From Apostichopus parvimensis (Eukaryota; Echinodermata; Holothuroidea; Aspidochirotida; Stichopodidae), in NCBI GenBank assembly GCA_000934455.1, contig KN886043.1, positions 1-40,419 on the forward strand: 40,419 nt of DNA, in the 5' to 3' direction. The first letter of the stretch is position 1. Every line of letters starts with the position of its first letter. Below, piece by piece: positions 19,590 through 28,120 of this stretch. A program made the position numbers and the translations under genes. The notes under the pieces are model-generated. The model saw nothing but the letters and a program-made list of their open reading frames with translations, had not been told where the DNA came from and did not search any database.

Positions 19590-19744
19590 GTTGAACTTGG
19601 TTGTGGTTCGCTTCTGCTATAGTGCAACCACAATAAAATGCCAGGTATTCGAATCGATTGTTTAAAAGTTAACTGTATTGCAATGGCAAAAGCTAATTTA
19701 AAAAGCAAAAATCATTACCTTGTGCTTACTGACTGTCTTGCTCT

Positions 19745-20745
19745 TGTTACGTTGGAATGCGAGAGGTCTCGATAATTAAATTTTAACGAGACACAAGCCT
19801 GGGTTCGTTATTGAGAGGAACACAGACAATTGACGAGTCTAGAGAATTTGAATGAGAACGTAAACTATATTGAACAATGGAGCTCGAACCAACAACAACA
19901 AGTGGTAATTACAAATATATAGAAAATTACTCACAAACTTAACAAGATTGGATACACTTTAAAACACGCTGGTCTCTTCCAACGTCGATATCCCTCAGCG
20001 GCCACGACCTTGATGACGATGATTCTCGGTCCGTTGTATCGCGAAATTCACTGGTCCTCGACGAAGTTTCTCGCGATCCCAGAAACAGCAGTCACCTTCT
20101 TTCCGGCGATGCTCCAAAATAGAAGACGGACTTCCAGCCACAATCGAGTGAAGCACAAGTCGAACTTCTCGCCGACTAAATATTACCAGAGTCAGTCCAA
20201 AATTAGCTTTATAGCCACCAACTCCTGGCGTAACGAACTTCCTCAACAGAGACAGAAATTCTTCACCTTCTCCGAAATAAAGACTGGAAAACTGTAGTTT
20301 CACAGCAAAGTCCTCTTCAAACTTCTGAATGGAAGTGTAGAAATCAATCTTGGTATCGATATCTCAATCCCTCAGAAACTACTGGCAGTTGAGCACTGAC
20401 ATGATATGTAGTACTGATATATAGTAGAATGGTATAATATGGGTCGTCGCTTGTATTCGTTCAGAAACTGAGAGACTTTCCGATCTGGGGCGGGTTTTTA
20501 TACGATTCGCCATGTCAAGAATCACCTAGATCTTTCTCGATACACCTGAGTAACAATTCGACCCAGTTTCTTCGTTCCCGGAAGTCCTTTGCATATCTCG
20601 CGAACATTCCAGAGAATCCACGAAGATGCGTGCACAGCGTACAACGTGATTTCACGTAAACGACGGGAACCGAGACCAGCGTGCCATCATAAGGAATATA
20701 CCAGAACAATCGTGTATTGCTCATTACATAAATAACATTCTGACA
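19745..20745 (-). repeat. Candidate long LTR (about 1 kb) of an unassigned LTR retrotransposon
   Basis: On the minus strand the segment begins TGTCAGAATG (20,745), has a TATA box TATAAAAA (20,502-20,495) followed by a GC-rich start region, and can end at CGTAACA (19,745). The base composition is less AT-rich than its neighbours. No matching target-site duplication is visible at these borders, and no second copy lies in the window, so borders and identity are uncertain. It could be the 5' LTR and leader of gypsy element B after loss of gag-pol. Confidence 0.4.
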
Positions 20746-20859
20746 CGGTAACCCGACCTAATTTCTCAAAAATTGATTTGTCACGTAGGCCATTTCAAAT
20801 ACTTTCTATATTATAACATTAGGTTCCTCACTAGCAGTGACTAGCGTTAGGCTACAATG

Positions 20860-21971
20860 GGCCCTCGTAACACTCTGCCAAAAATTCTTGACGCAGTTCA
20901 ACTACCTCCTCATCCATTGCAAGCTGTTTCCAGGTGTGCCCGGTTAAGGGCACTTTGATGGTAAAACAAGTATACATCTTTTACATGTTCCAACATTTTC
21001 CCCACATACTCCAACTTGCCCTTGATGCTGTCTTTTAGGGACAACTCCAGGCGATGAGCCATGCAGTGAATGGTCTGTGTAAGGGGCTGGATATCTTTAA
21101 GCCTTGCAGAGACCCCTGTTCTGATGCCAGTCATCACACTAGCACCATCACTGCAAAAGCCGACTAGCTTTGATGCCACTTCCTCCACATCTAAATCGCA
21201 GTATGTCTGGAGTGTTCCTAAAATTGCCTGCTTGAATATGTTTTCTGCATTAGCCCTTTCAAGTGACTTGATGGCAAGAAATCTGACATAAACTTCTCCG
21301 CAAATGGAGAAACAAACATAACTTAGCTCAACCTCTTTCACTGACAATTCAGTGCTTCCATCAACCAATGCACTGAAAAATTTTGCCTCACCCAGCTGGG
21401 ACTTTAGCTTGTTGGCCTCCTCATTTGCTATACATGTAGGAAGTGAATACTGCTGCGGACTTGTCATTTTGGTAGCTGTTCCCAATATCTAAACCTTTCT
21501 TTTTATCCAGTTCACAATGCCACAGAAAATCTGTGAAAGGACGACCATGTTTCACTTGCGCATGACATGTACGGAACAGGTGACCCATTTGAAAAACTTG
21601 ACGAGCATTTAGTTACTTTAAAACCCTCTCAGCAACTGACTGGCCTTCAGGAATTTTGGCGGCTTTCACAATCCCCTCAAGGTTTGCATGTTCCTTTGAC
21701 ACTGAATGGGCCTTTATTGAACAAAGGGCAAAGTTACTGGTTCCAAGATAAAAGGCTCCTTGTTTGTTTGCTATTTCAGGATGTTTTTTATGCAAATGTC
21801 ACAAAACATTTTATTGGTTTCATTATTGTACGAAACCCAAGGAAATGTTGATTTCCAGGATGGCAAGAATTTTCTTTCACTTTTATCCTTGTCATATTCA
21901 GAGTCTCTTTCCCTCTTATCTAATTTTGTTTTTTTAGTTGATGGCTGCACATTAGGCAAAAAACGCCACAT
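20860..21971 (-). mobile_element. ZNF862-like hAT transposase, N-terminal half (pseudogene)
   Basis: Reading starts at an ATG at 21,971. A TTF/BED-like zinc-finger region ([39 protein letters not shown]) leads into TCHAQVKHGRPF and the catalytic core with FFSALVDGSTE, VGFCSDGASVM and IHCMAHRLELSLKD. A one-base slip in the A-run at about 21,790-21,785 breaks the frame, and a second break lies near 21,485. The coding match ends around 20,910 (YLFYHQSALNRAH), so the C-terminal half including the dimerisation domain is missing. The DGST and CMAHRLEL motifs tie it to the hAT group that gave rise to vertebrate ZNF862-like genes. Confidence 0.85.
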
Positions 21972-22744
21972 CTTTAGCCCTCAGCTTAATACCCTGATTA
22001 TTCTGAATGGCAATGACTAGGCCCTAAATCCTGAGCAATCAAAACATAGACCTCAACGTCAGCTGTTACGGTAAACAATGAAGTCATTGACATTACGTAC
22101 ATGTGCTGCGAGAGAGATAAGGGAAATTCAAAGGAAAGGCAGCAGTGATGTGGACAAACAAGCCTGCGGGAGGTACGGGCAAGTAGGTTAGCTGCTAGTC
22201 GCCTTTGCCGTTTTCCCCCGATGTTCACACGTGGAACTTAACCCCCGCAAAACTCAGGAGAATGTATCCAACCATTGTAAAAGTAAAGAGGATACAGATT
22301 TATCAGCTTTAAAAGCAAAAATTTCGGGGGAAAAAGTGATAAAAAGCCCCAGAGACCATTCTAAAATCACACTCAACAGTGTTCCCGCATTTTCGCATAA
22401 CACGTGGAGATAATTTACCCAACATACGCGGCAGTAAGCTTACTGTGGGAACACATACTACCTGTTACCCATGAGGTGATAATTTGCCCTACATAGGCGA
22501 TGGTATATGGAACGTGTAAAGTGCAATAAATCGGAGGAAAATGTAAGGCTTGCTATACTGTGCAAGTGCAGTTGGCTATGGAACATGTATGTACTGTACT
22601 GTACATAACTGCAACTCACGTGTAAAGAAAGTTTCTTTTGCATTTCTGGGCAAGTTTTTACGCCCGGGAAACAAATTAAATAAAAATTGTTGCCTGACTA
22701 GTGACAGGCAAGTAAAATTTAGATGGATTTGTCAAAGTTTGTTG
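21972..22744. other. Spacer between the two hAT fragments
   Basis: No coding motif was recognised on either strand. The part next to 21,972 may be the 5' flank of the hAT element. A run of TGTACTGTAC-type short palindromic sequence lies near 22,585-22,605. Nothing else can be supported. Confidence 0.3.
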
Positions 22745-23285
22745 TTAGCTATCACTTGTAGCACTATCCATACGGAATAATGATCCCAAGCAACTTGGTA
22801 TTCCGTTCATAATTTTACTATTCTCGGGATAGCGGAATAGCATAAATTTTGACCCCTGCAGGTGAGAGCCTGGAGTTGTCCTCTTCCTCCATAAGCTTGC
22901 TTCTGCAAGCACAACACTGGTTCTCACTGAAGAAAGAGGCAGGTCGTCACGCTGAAACTCGAGAGATACCTCAGCCATGTCGACAACCAAATCCTGGTAT
23001 AATGCCATGTGTAAAACAAACTTGCAGGATTTTAGAAGCTTCAAGTAACCTTTCGGATCAGCAGGTGGTAAATTTCTCGGCTGCCCAGTGGCCTGCTCTT
23101 CAAATTGTGTCGCCACACACTGATAATTCGTGGCCAGACAGTGCAGAGCTTTTCTTCTGTGGTCTATCCAACGATTTCCTTGTGCTCGCGATGACTTGAC
23201 TACATTTCTCTTCAAAATCTTGGCAACTGCTTTCAGCTCACGCCACCTCTTTGGTGATCGTCTATAGAGGTAGTACAACCTCACT
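22745..23285 (-). mobile_element. ZNF862-like hAT transposase, central/C-terminal fragment
   Basis: The open stretch encodes SPKRWRELKAVA, RWIDHRRKALHCLATNY, KGYLKLLKSCKFVLHMALY and EVSLEFQRDDLPLSS, the section of ZNF862-like hAT transposases that follows the catalytic core. The domain start is cut at about 23,275, where it is joined directly to BEL gag. The final dimerisation domain is not present; after about 22,880 the reading frame no longer matches the family. The fragment lies upstream, in transcript order, of the N-terminal fragment at 20,860-21,971, so the two are not one simply broken copy in normal order. Confidence 0.8.
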
Positions 23286-24197
23286 CTCACACTCGGAGCA
23301 CAAGATTGTAGCCTCGCAGTCCTTAGCGAAATGTTGGGAGGATGCGCAGCACTTGAAGCAGATGCCGTGCTCCTTTAGAAATGTCCGTCTTCCTTCTATG
23401 TCCTTGCTCCTGAAGGTGCGATATTTCTGCAGCGGATGAGGCTTCCTATGAATCGTACATTGTTGCTCTGGGTCATTAATCTTGCCGAATACGGAGGCGT
23501 TATGCTCACTAGAAGGAGTGTTCACATCTGTTTAACTGACATTGATGGAAGATCGGTTTTCATATGAGGAGGAACCTGGCTGTCTAGTCGTTGATGAACC
23601 GCTGACCTGGTTCAGAGCGAGGCTTGGATCGTTACGAACCTTTGTCTGTTGTCGTACAAATTCGGCGAACACTCTAAAGGGAGGGAAAGGCACCTTGTGT
23701 TCTGTCTTGTATTGAGAGCCTCTGGATATCCATCTTTCTTGCAGTCCATACGGCAGTTTCTCCACAAAGGGGTTCACTCCGCGGTGTGTGTCCAACCAGA
23801 AAAGACCTGGGAGTGTGCCCTCTTCTTATGCGACCTGTTGTGCCAGAAGAAGGTCACTTAATTGTTGAAGCTTGGTTTTGTCCTGAGGAGTAAGTTTGGG
23901 GAAATTCTCCAACCTACTGAACAATGCATGTTAGATGGCCTCTGGTGCGCCATACATTTCGTCTAGTCGTTCCCAAGTCATTTTCAGACCTTCTGCTGGA
24001 TTGTGAACGTAGATGCTGCGTATCGGCAACACCAGTTCTGATGAATTGTCTCCTAGCCACTTATTGATGAAGTCCAATTCTTGTGAAGGTGAGAGTTTCA
24101 ATTCCCTCGCTACTCTGATAAAGGATACCTTCCAAGATCGGTAATGCTCTGGTTTGTCGTTAAATTTCAACAAACCAGTGCTGACTAGCAATAACAT
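23262..24197 (-). mobile_element. BEL/Pao gag (DUF1759-type) with zinc knuckle, pseudogenised
   Basis: Read downwards from 24,197, the frame begins with the gag block KFNDKPEHYRSWK, KWLGDNS and WERLDEMYGAPEAI (DUF1759). After a frameshift at about 23,931 it continues in another frame with LENFPKLT, one in-frame stop, then DTHRGVNPF and KLPYGLQERW. Another break near 23,530 precedes KYRTFRSKDIE and a zinc-knuckle region with CFKCCASSQHFAKDC and CSEC. The series is colinear with BEL/Pao gag. Protease, reverse transcriptase, RNase H and integrase are absent because the hAT fragment joins at about 23,275. Only about 70 bases separate the gag start from the LTR, so the gag N-terminus may be shortened. 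Confidence 0.88.
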
Positions 24198-24269
24198 TTA
24201 CATGAATGGCAGAACAGTATTCTAAAGTAAACGTAATGACAACAAGTATGCACTAACTTACTGGACCAT

Positions 24270-24647
24270 TGTTTAAGCCACTCCCGGTTCTTCAATGTCA
24301 GCAAAACACATCGGAACACGAAGTTACCCTGTAGCCACATGCAGGAACACTCAGTACCCGACTAACAATACATAAAAGTTGGCAGGAACACACAGAAGCT
24401 ACCTTTGACTAAATTCGGCAGGAACCACACAGTATACCTGCACAGTACTGAAGAGTGCGTTGTCACTCTTGCACCGACATAATAATAATAGTAATGAGCC
24501 ACGCCGCTACGGCTTTTATACTAGCCCTCGGCATCTCAGGCAAACATTCCATCCAAACAGACTGAATGAATGTTAATTGAAGTTATGCAAATTTACCTGG
24601 CGTAGTCCAGATGACCAGGCATTCCCTAGCCCTTGACACACCCGACA
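24270..24647 (-). repeat. Candidate 5' LTR of the BEL/Pao element
   Basis: On the minus strand the segment starts TGTCGGGTGTG (24,647), has a TATA box TATAAAAG (24,520-24,513) and can end at AAACA (24,270). Two bases later a TGGTCCAGTAAG sequence begins, in the right place for a tRNA primer-binding site. Gag follows 70 bases further on. No second LTR is present in the window. Confidence 0.55.
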
Positions 24648-24681
24648 TAGTTATTTACATACGACATGAATGAATTCCATC

Positions 24682-24735
24682 TGGCTACATGACAGTCAGT
24701 ATATCATGCGGGAGGCCCGGGTTTCATCCCGGGGA
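24682..24735 (+). repeat. tRNA-derived SINE fragment next to the assembly gap
   Basis: The sequence GCGGGAGGCCCGGGTTTCATCC (24,709 onwards) closely resembles the anticodon-to-T-arm part of tRNA-Gly/tRNA-Asp, including a B-box-like GGTTTCATCCC at 24,720-24,730 within a GC-rich T-arm stem. The 5' part is diverged. The unit runs towards the run of Ns, so its tail may be hidden there. Confidence 0.5.
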
Positions 24736-24780
24736 GCTTGAGAGTTTTGTCACTGTTCTAGATTTTCCAACTTACAATTA

Positions 24781-24910
24781 NNNNNNNNNNNNNNNNNNNN
24801 NNNNNNNNNNNNNNNNNNNNNNNNNNNNNNNNNNNNNNNNNNNNNNNNNNNNNNNNNNNNNNNNNNNNNNNNNNNNNNNNNNNNNNNNNNNNNNNNNNNN
24901 NNNNNNNNNN
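24781..24910. other. Assembly gap (130 Ns)
   Basis: A run of 130 undetermined bases. It lies between the SINE fragment and the 3' side of the Penelope-like element, so repeats probably stopped the assembly here. The true length is unknown. Confidence 1.
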
Positions 24911-26351
24911 AAACCAGAGAAGACTCATAATTGACAAATAAGGAGTAAAGTTTTAGAAAATATATTGGAATTTTTGGTCCCCCAGGAACCTTCGTCAGCA
25001 ATACTTGGCAGTCGAATAAAGAGTACAAAATGTAACATTATGAAAGTATGACGCTAGATATTCTCAGGGTCAGAATGGGTCACTCAGGGTAGTGCTTGTT
25101 GAGTGTCTGCTATTAATTTAGGAAGTTTGTGGACTTTAGGTAAAGTAGAACGTATCCAACGATGGGTGCTTAGGTGTGAGTTCTACTATCTTGGTTGCTA
25201 TGTGTTCCGATACTGATTGACATAACTCGTCAATTTTAGGGTGGAAGAGTCTGGAAGGGTCCTCCGGTAGTACCTTGTAAAAGTCAGAGTTACTAAGTTG
25301 CTCCTCTGCTTCAAAGATGTAGTTGGAAGTGTTAAGAATGGTGGTGGCACCTCCTTTATTCGCTTGTTGTATAACAACATCCGGGTTATTGCGAAGCTTC
25401 TTAATAGCCATGGACTGAGTAGGGTTGATGTTAGAGTTTAGTGGACAGTTGGCATTCTCTAAATAAATTTGTCAAGATATGTTTTGGCTTTGAAGGCAAA
25501 TGAATCTATAAATCTGTTGCGTCCTTCTGGTGGTGTCCAACTGGATTTTTTGTTGGGACCATGTAGTGTTGGTTGCGTGTATTTCCTGTTGGTGTCTGCA
25601 ATCGGGTCGGAAGTGTTCACTTCGAAAAATTCTCTTAGTCTTATACGGCGAAAAAAATTATGTAAGTTGAAGCATTGCCAACTGGATCTAGTTTACGTGA
25701 GGGACAGAAAGATAGGCCATTGTGTAGAACCTCTTGTTCCTCTTTGGATAGAACATAGTCTGATAGATTTATGACGTTATCGCCGATAATGTCATCAGCC
25801 AGATGAGAAAATGGCTTTGGAAACTTTCTGGTAATATGTGGATGACCTGTGCTGTGCAGATGGTGAAGTAGCGGGTCCTGTGCTGTTAATTGTTCAAGTT
25901 TTCACAATTTTCTATGAAAACAATTCTTAAGTCCCCTTTGGTAGGTAGTGTCCAGAGCAGAGAGGACCTTTTTATTAGCGGCAGTGTCTGGAACCAGGTT
26001 CTGTAAGCTTTCTTTGGTATGTATTAGTTCCTTTGATACCCTGTTTTGTTTGGTATATGCAAACTTTAGTGCATGGTTACGTAGTTGATGGGAGGCTCGA
26101 GTGCATATGGCGTCAGAAATACTATCAATGCGTTTGTTTCCACTGTGTAGAGGGTTGCGGATCCGGAGTCCTTTAGGTACAATGTTCAGCTGTTTGCATT
26201 GTGATAGAAACACTGTATCTGATCGAGTCCTGGCTAACTTACTAAGAAGAATATATGTAGATATATATATCCTGTCTGCTGGAAGACAATGAGAGCAACA
26301 TCCAAGCACAGTCTTGGTCACAGCATCATTTTCCTTTTGAGCGGGTATCAC
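24911..26351 (-). mobile_element. Penelope-like element (N-terminal domain and start of reverse transcriptase), truncated
   Basis: Reading from 26,351, the first 450 bases are open and encode the N-terminal region of Penelope-like proteins (NIVPKGLRIRNP, basic coiled segment). The middle part (25,780-25,420) reads in shifting frames through LHNGLSFCPSRKLDPVG and WTPPEGRNRFIDSFAFK. From 25,411 comes the RT start, NNPDVVIQQANKGGA, EEQLSNSDFYK and, after a frameshift near 25,140, LPKVHKLPK. The catalytic RT motifs and the GIY-YIG endonuclease are not seen. Sequence just before the gap (24,960-25,030) looks like a 3' tail, so most of the RT has been deleted rather than lost only in the gap. Confidence 0.85.
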
Positions 26352-26762
26352 TCAAATGGATTGAAAGTAATGGGAGGGATAGCAGGTAGTACCTTCCTTG
26401 GATAGATATTGGCATGTACATTAAGAATCCAAGACAATCACTGAATCTGTGAGGTCAAATCTGTAACTTTCTGTGGACTCGGGGAATCGGAGCAGACCCT
26501 CCAACGGTAACGAACATAATCAGAGGATTTGGAGCAATTGAGAATAGGAAGTTAGTAGAAACGTTAAAAAACATGAAATGAGGTGAGGTTTCGTCTTACC
26601 TCATAGTTAAATAACTACAACATATAACGTTTACCATACTACTAAATTTCTTACTACAACTGGCATAATTATTAGATGGTTCAAGGCTTTTTGTTCAAGG
26701 CGTTTTACTTGCGAATACAGGTTATGCAGCGTAATAACTGTCAACAATTCTGATCTGCATAT
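26352..26762. other. Spacer between Penelope-like and pogo-like fragments
   Basis: About 410 AT-rich bases with no recognised coding motif. Part of it may be the 5' leader of the Penelope-like element or the 3' UTR of the pogo-like element, both of which are on the minus strand. Confidence 0.3.
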
Positions 26763-27280
26763 TCATTTACAAATATCACAAACAAACTCATTGTCATCAA
26801 TGACAACACCCCCGCAGTTGTCATGCGCCCACTTTTTGCACATTGTGCACTGTGTCCATTCATCAAGTTGCATTTGGCTGTAGAGTTCGCCGCAAAACAA
26901 ACACTCTGTGCCCTCCTGTTTATTGGCTACAGTAGTCAGCGCTGAATTTGACTGAAAGTTGTTTAGCTACCGTCGATGTCTTCCCAGCACCAATTCTGGT
27001 ACCCTTCAGCTTCTGTGTTGCTTTCATTACTGGAAAAAGACCTTCTTCCTTTTGGTTTTTTTTCCTTGTCTACTTTGCTCTGCTCTCGTTTCGTCTTTCT
27101 GGCTTTCTTCTCGTTCAGCGTGAGTGTTTTCTCCTGTTCAGCGTCGGTCAGAGGGGTTTTACATGAACTGCTGGACAAAATTCGCGCACCTGTCATCGTG
27201 CTCTTCCCCTTCGTTGATGAAGTGTTTGATGCAGGTGCCTTAAGAGGAGATGAGATATCCATGGTCATGATGAAACTGGG
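26763..27280 (-). mobile_element. Pogo/Tigger-like transposase C-terminus with PHD-like zinc finger (fragment)
   Basis: The minus strand encodes a lysine/arginine- and serine-rich linker (27,268-26,963), typical of the region after the DDE core in pogo/Tigger-like proteins. A stop or frame change near 26,960 is followed by a compact zinc finger. Its ligands occur in C4HC3 order: CLFC, CTMC, AHDNC and VCDIC, ending at the TGA at 26,765-26,763. Fingers of this kind (C..CxxxY ... WxxCxxCxxWAHxxC) end many of these transposases in invertebrates. The helix-turn-helix and DDE domains are missing, and the upstream side joins gypsy element C directly. A derived host gene is unlikely given the break and the surroundings. 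Confidence 0.7.
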
Positions 27281-28120
27281 TGGCTATTTCTCTGCTCTTG
27301 GTGGGGGGGGGGGGGTGCACAGCAGCGGAAACGATAACTTGATGAGCACCATTTGGAAGCTGCTTCTCAGTCCCTCCAACCTTGATCAATTGTCCTTGGA
27401 ATTGAGGCGATGACTGTTGAGAGTGGTTCACTTGTTGCTGGATAGGCGGATAGTTTGGAGGGTTATTCGTCGGTGATCCTACTGATGATGATGTGCCTCT
27501 TGCGGGTCTAGATGTATAGTTGTGGATTGAAATAGGATTGGCGTATTCCCGACATTGGGTGTAAGATGACTGAGGAATCGTGGAGCGCAATGATGGAACA
27601 ATATCTCTTGGCACTGAGATATCACATTCATGCCCAACAGACATGGTATTGGTTCATTTTGGACAATTAATGCAAAGACCTCTAGGTTAAATCCTGCAAC
27701 TTCCACTGACATCTCAGCACCCCCGAGAAATGGAATGGCTAACCATTGGCTACTGTCAATTTCAACCAATGTAGTGGTTCTTTTTGAACATCTCTCCAAG
27801 TCAGTTGTCGGGTGAAAAAGTCCTCTGAGATGGTTGTAACTTACACCGTCAATGATGATGTCAATCGTCAGGTAATCACCAACAAGTCTTGCCTTTAAGT
27901 CGGGTGGTGACAGTGTTTGGTTTTCTGAGCCTTGTAACTTACTGTTGCTGCCATAGTTTGGTTGATCGTTGGTGCTGGTTCTACCAGGAACTCTTCCTCC
28001 AGATGAATACCCTCATGCTTCACCTCCTCGAATGTCATGCTGGTCTTCTTTCGTATCTCCCTTCGGAGTTTCATCTGTATGGCACTATTTCTGATACCTG
28101 CCACGAAGCGATCTCTTAGG
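27275..28120 (-). mobile_element. Ty3/gypsy gag end plus protease, element C, with deleted active site
   Basis: From 28,120 down, the frame first encodes a gag capsid end (MAGIRNSAIQMKLRREIRKK, TFEEVKHEGIHLEEE), then jumps without zinc knuckles to the protease start (ARLVGDYLTIDIIIDGV). The next residues should contain the catalytic Asp-Thr/Ser-Gly, but the sequence moves directly into the following family block, VTTISEDFFTRQL, in another frame; the active-site loop is gone. The remainder (LAIPFLGGAEMSVEVAGF, CLLGMNVI) is the flap and C-terminal half of the retropepsin, followed by a glutamine/proline-rich linker containing a 13-base G run (27,303-27,315, plus strand). Reverse transcriptase and later domains are absent. 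Confidence 0.8.

Noticed and set aside
19995..20303. 102-codon minus-strand frame inside the LTR candidate
   Set aside because: There are no gag-like features; it is more simply explained as LTR/leader sequence of higher GC content.
24689..25028. Open frames crossing the N run
   Set aside because: They consist mainly of undetermined residues and carry no information.
27303..27315. Thirteen-base G run as a regulatory quadruplex
   Set aside because: It lies in a proline-rich coding remnant of gypsy element C and is more likely a slippage product or sequencing artefact.
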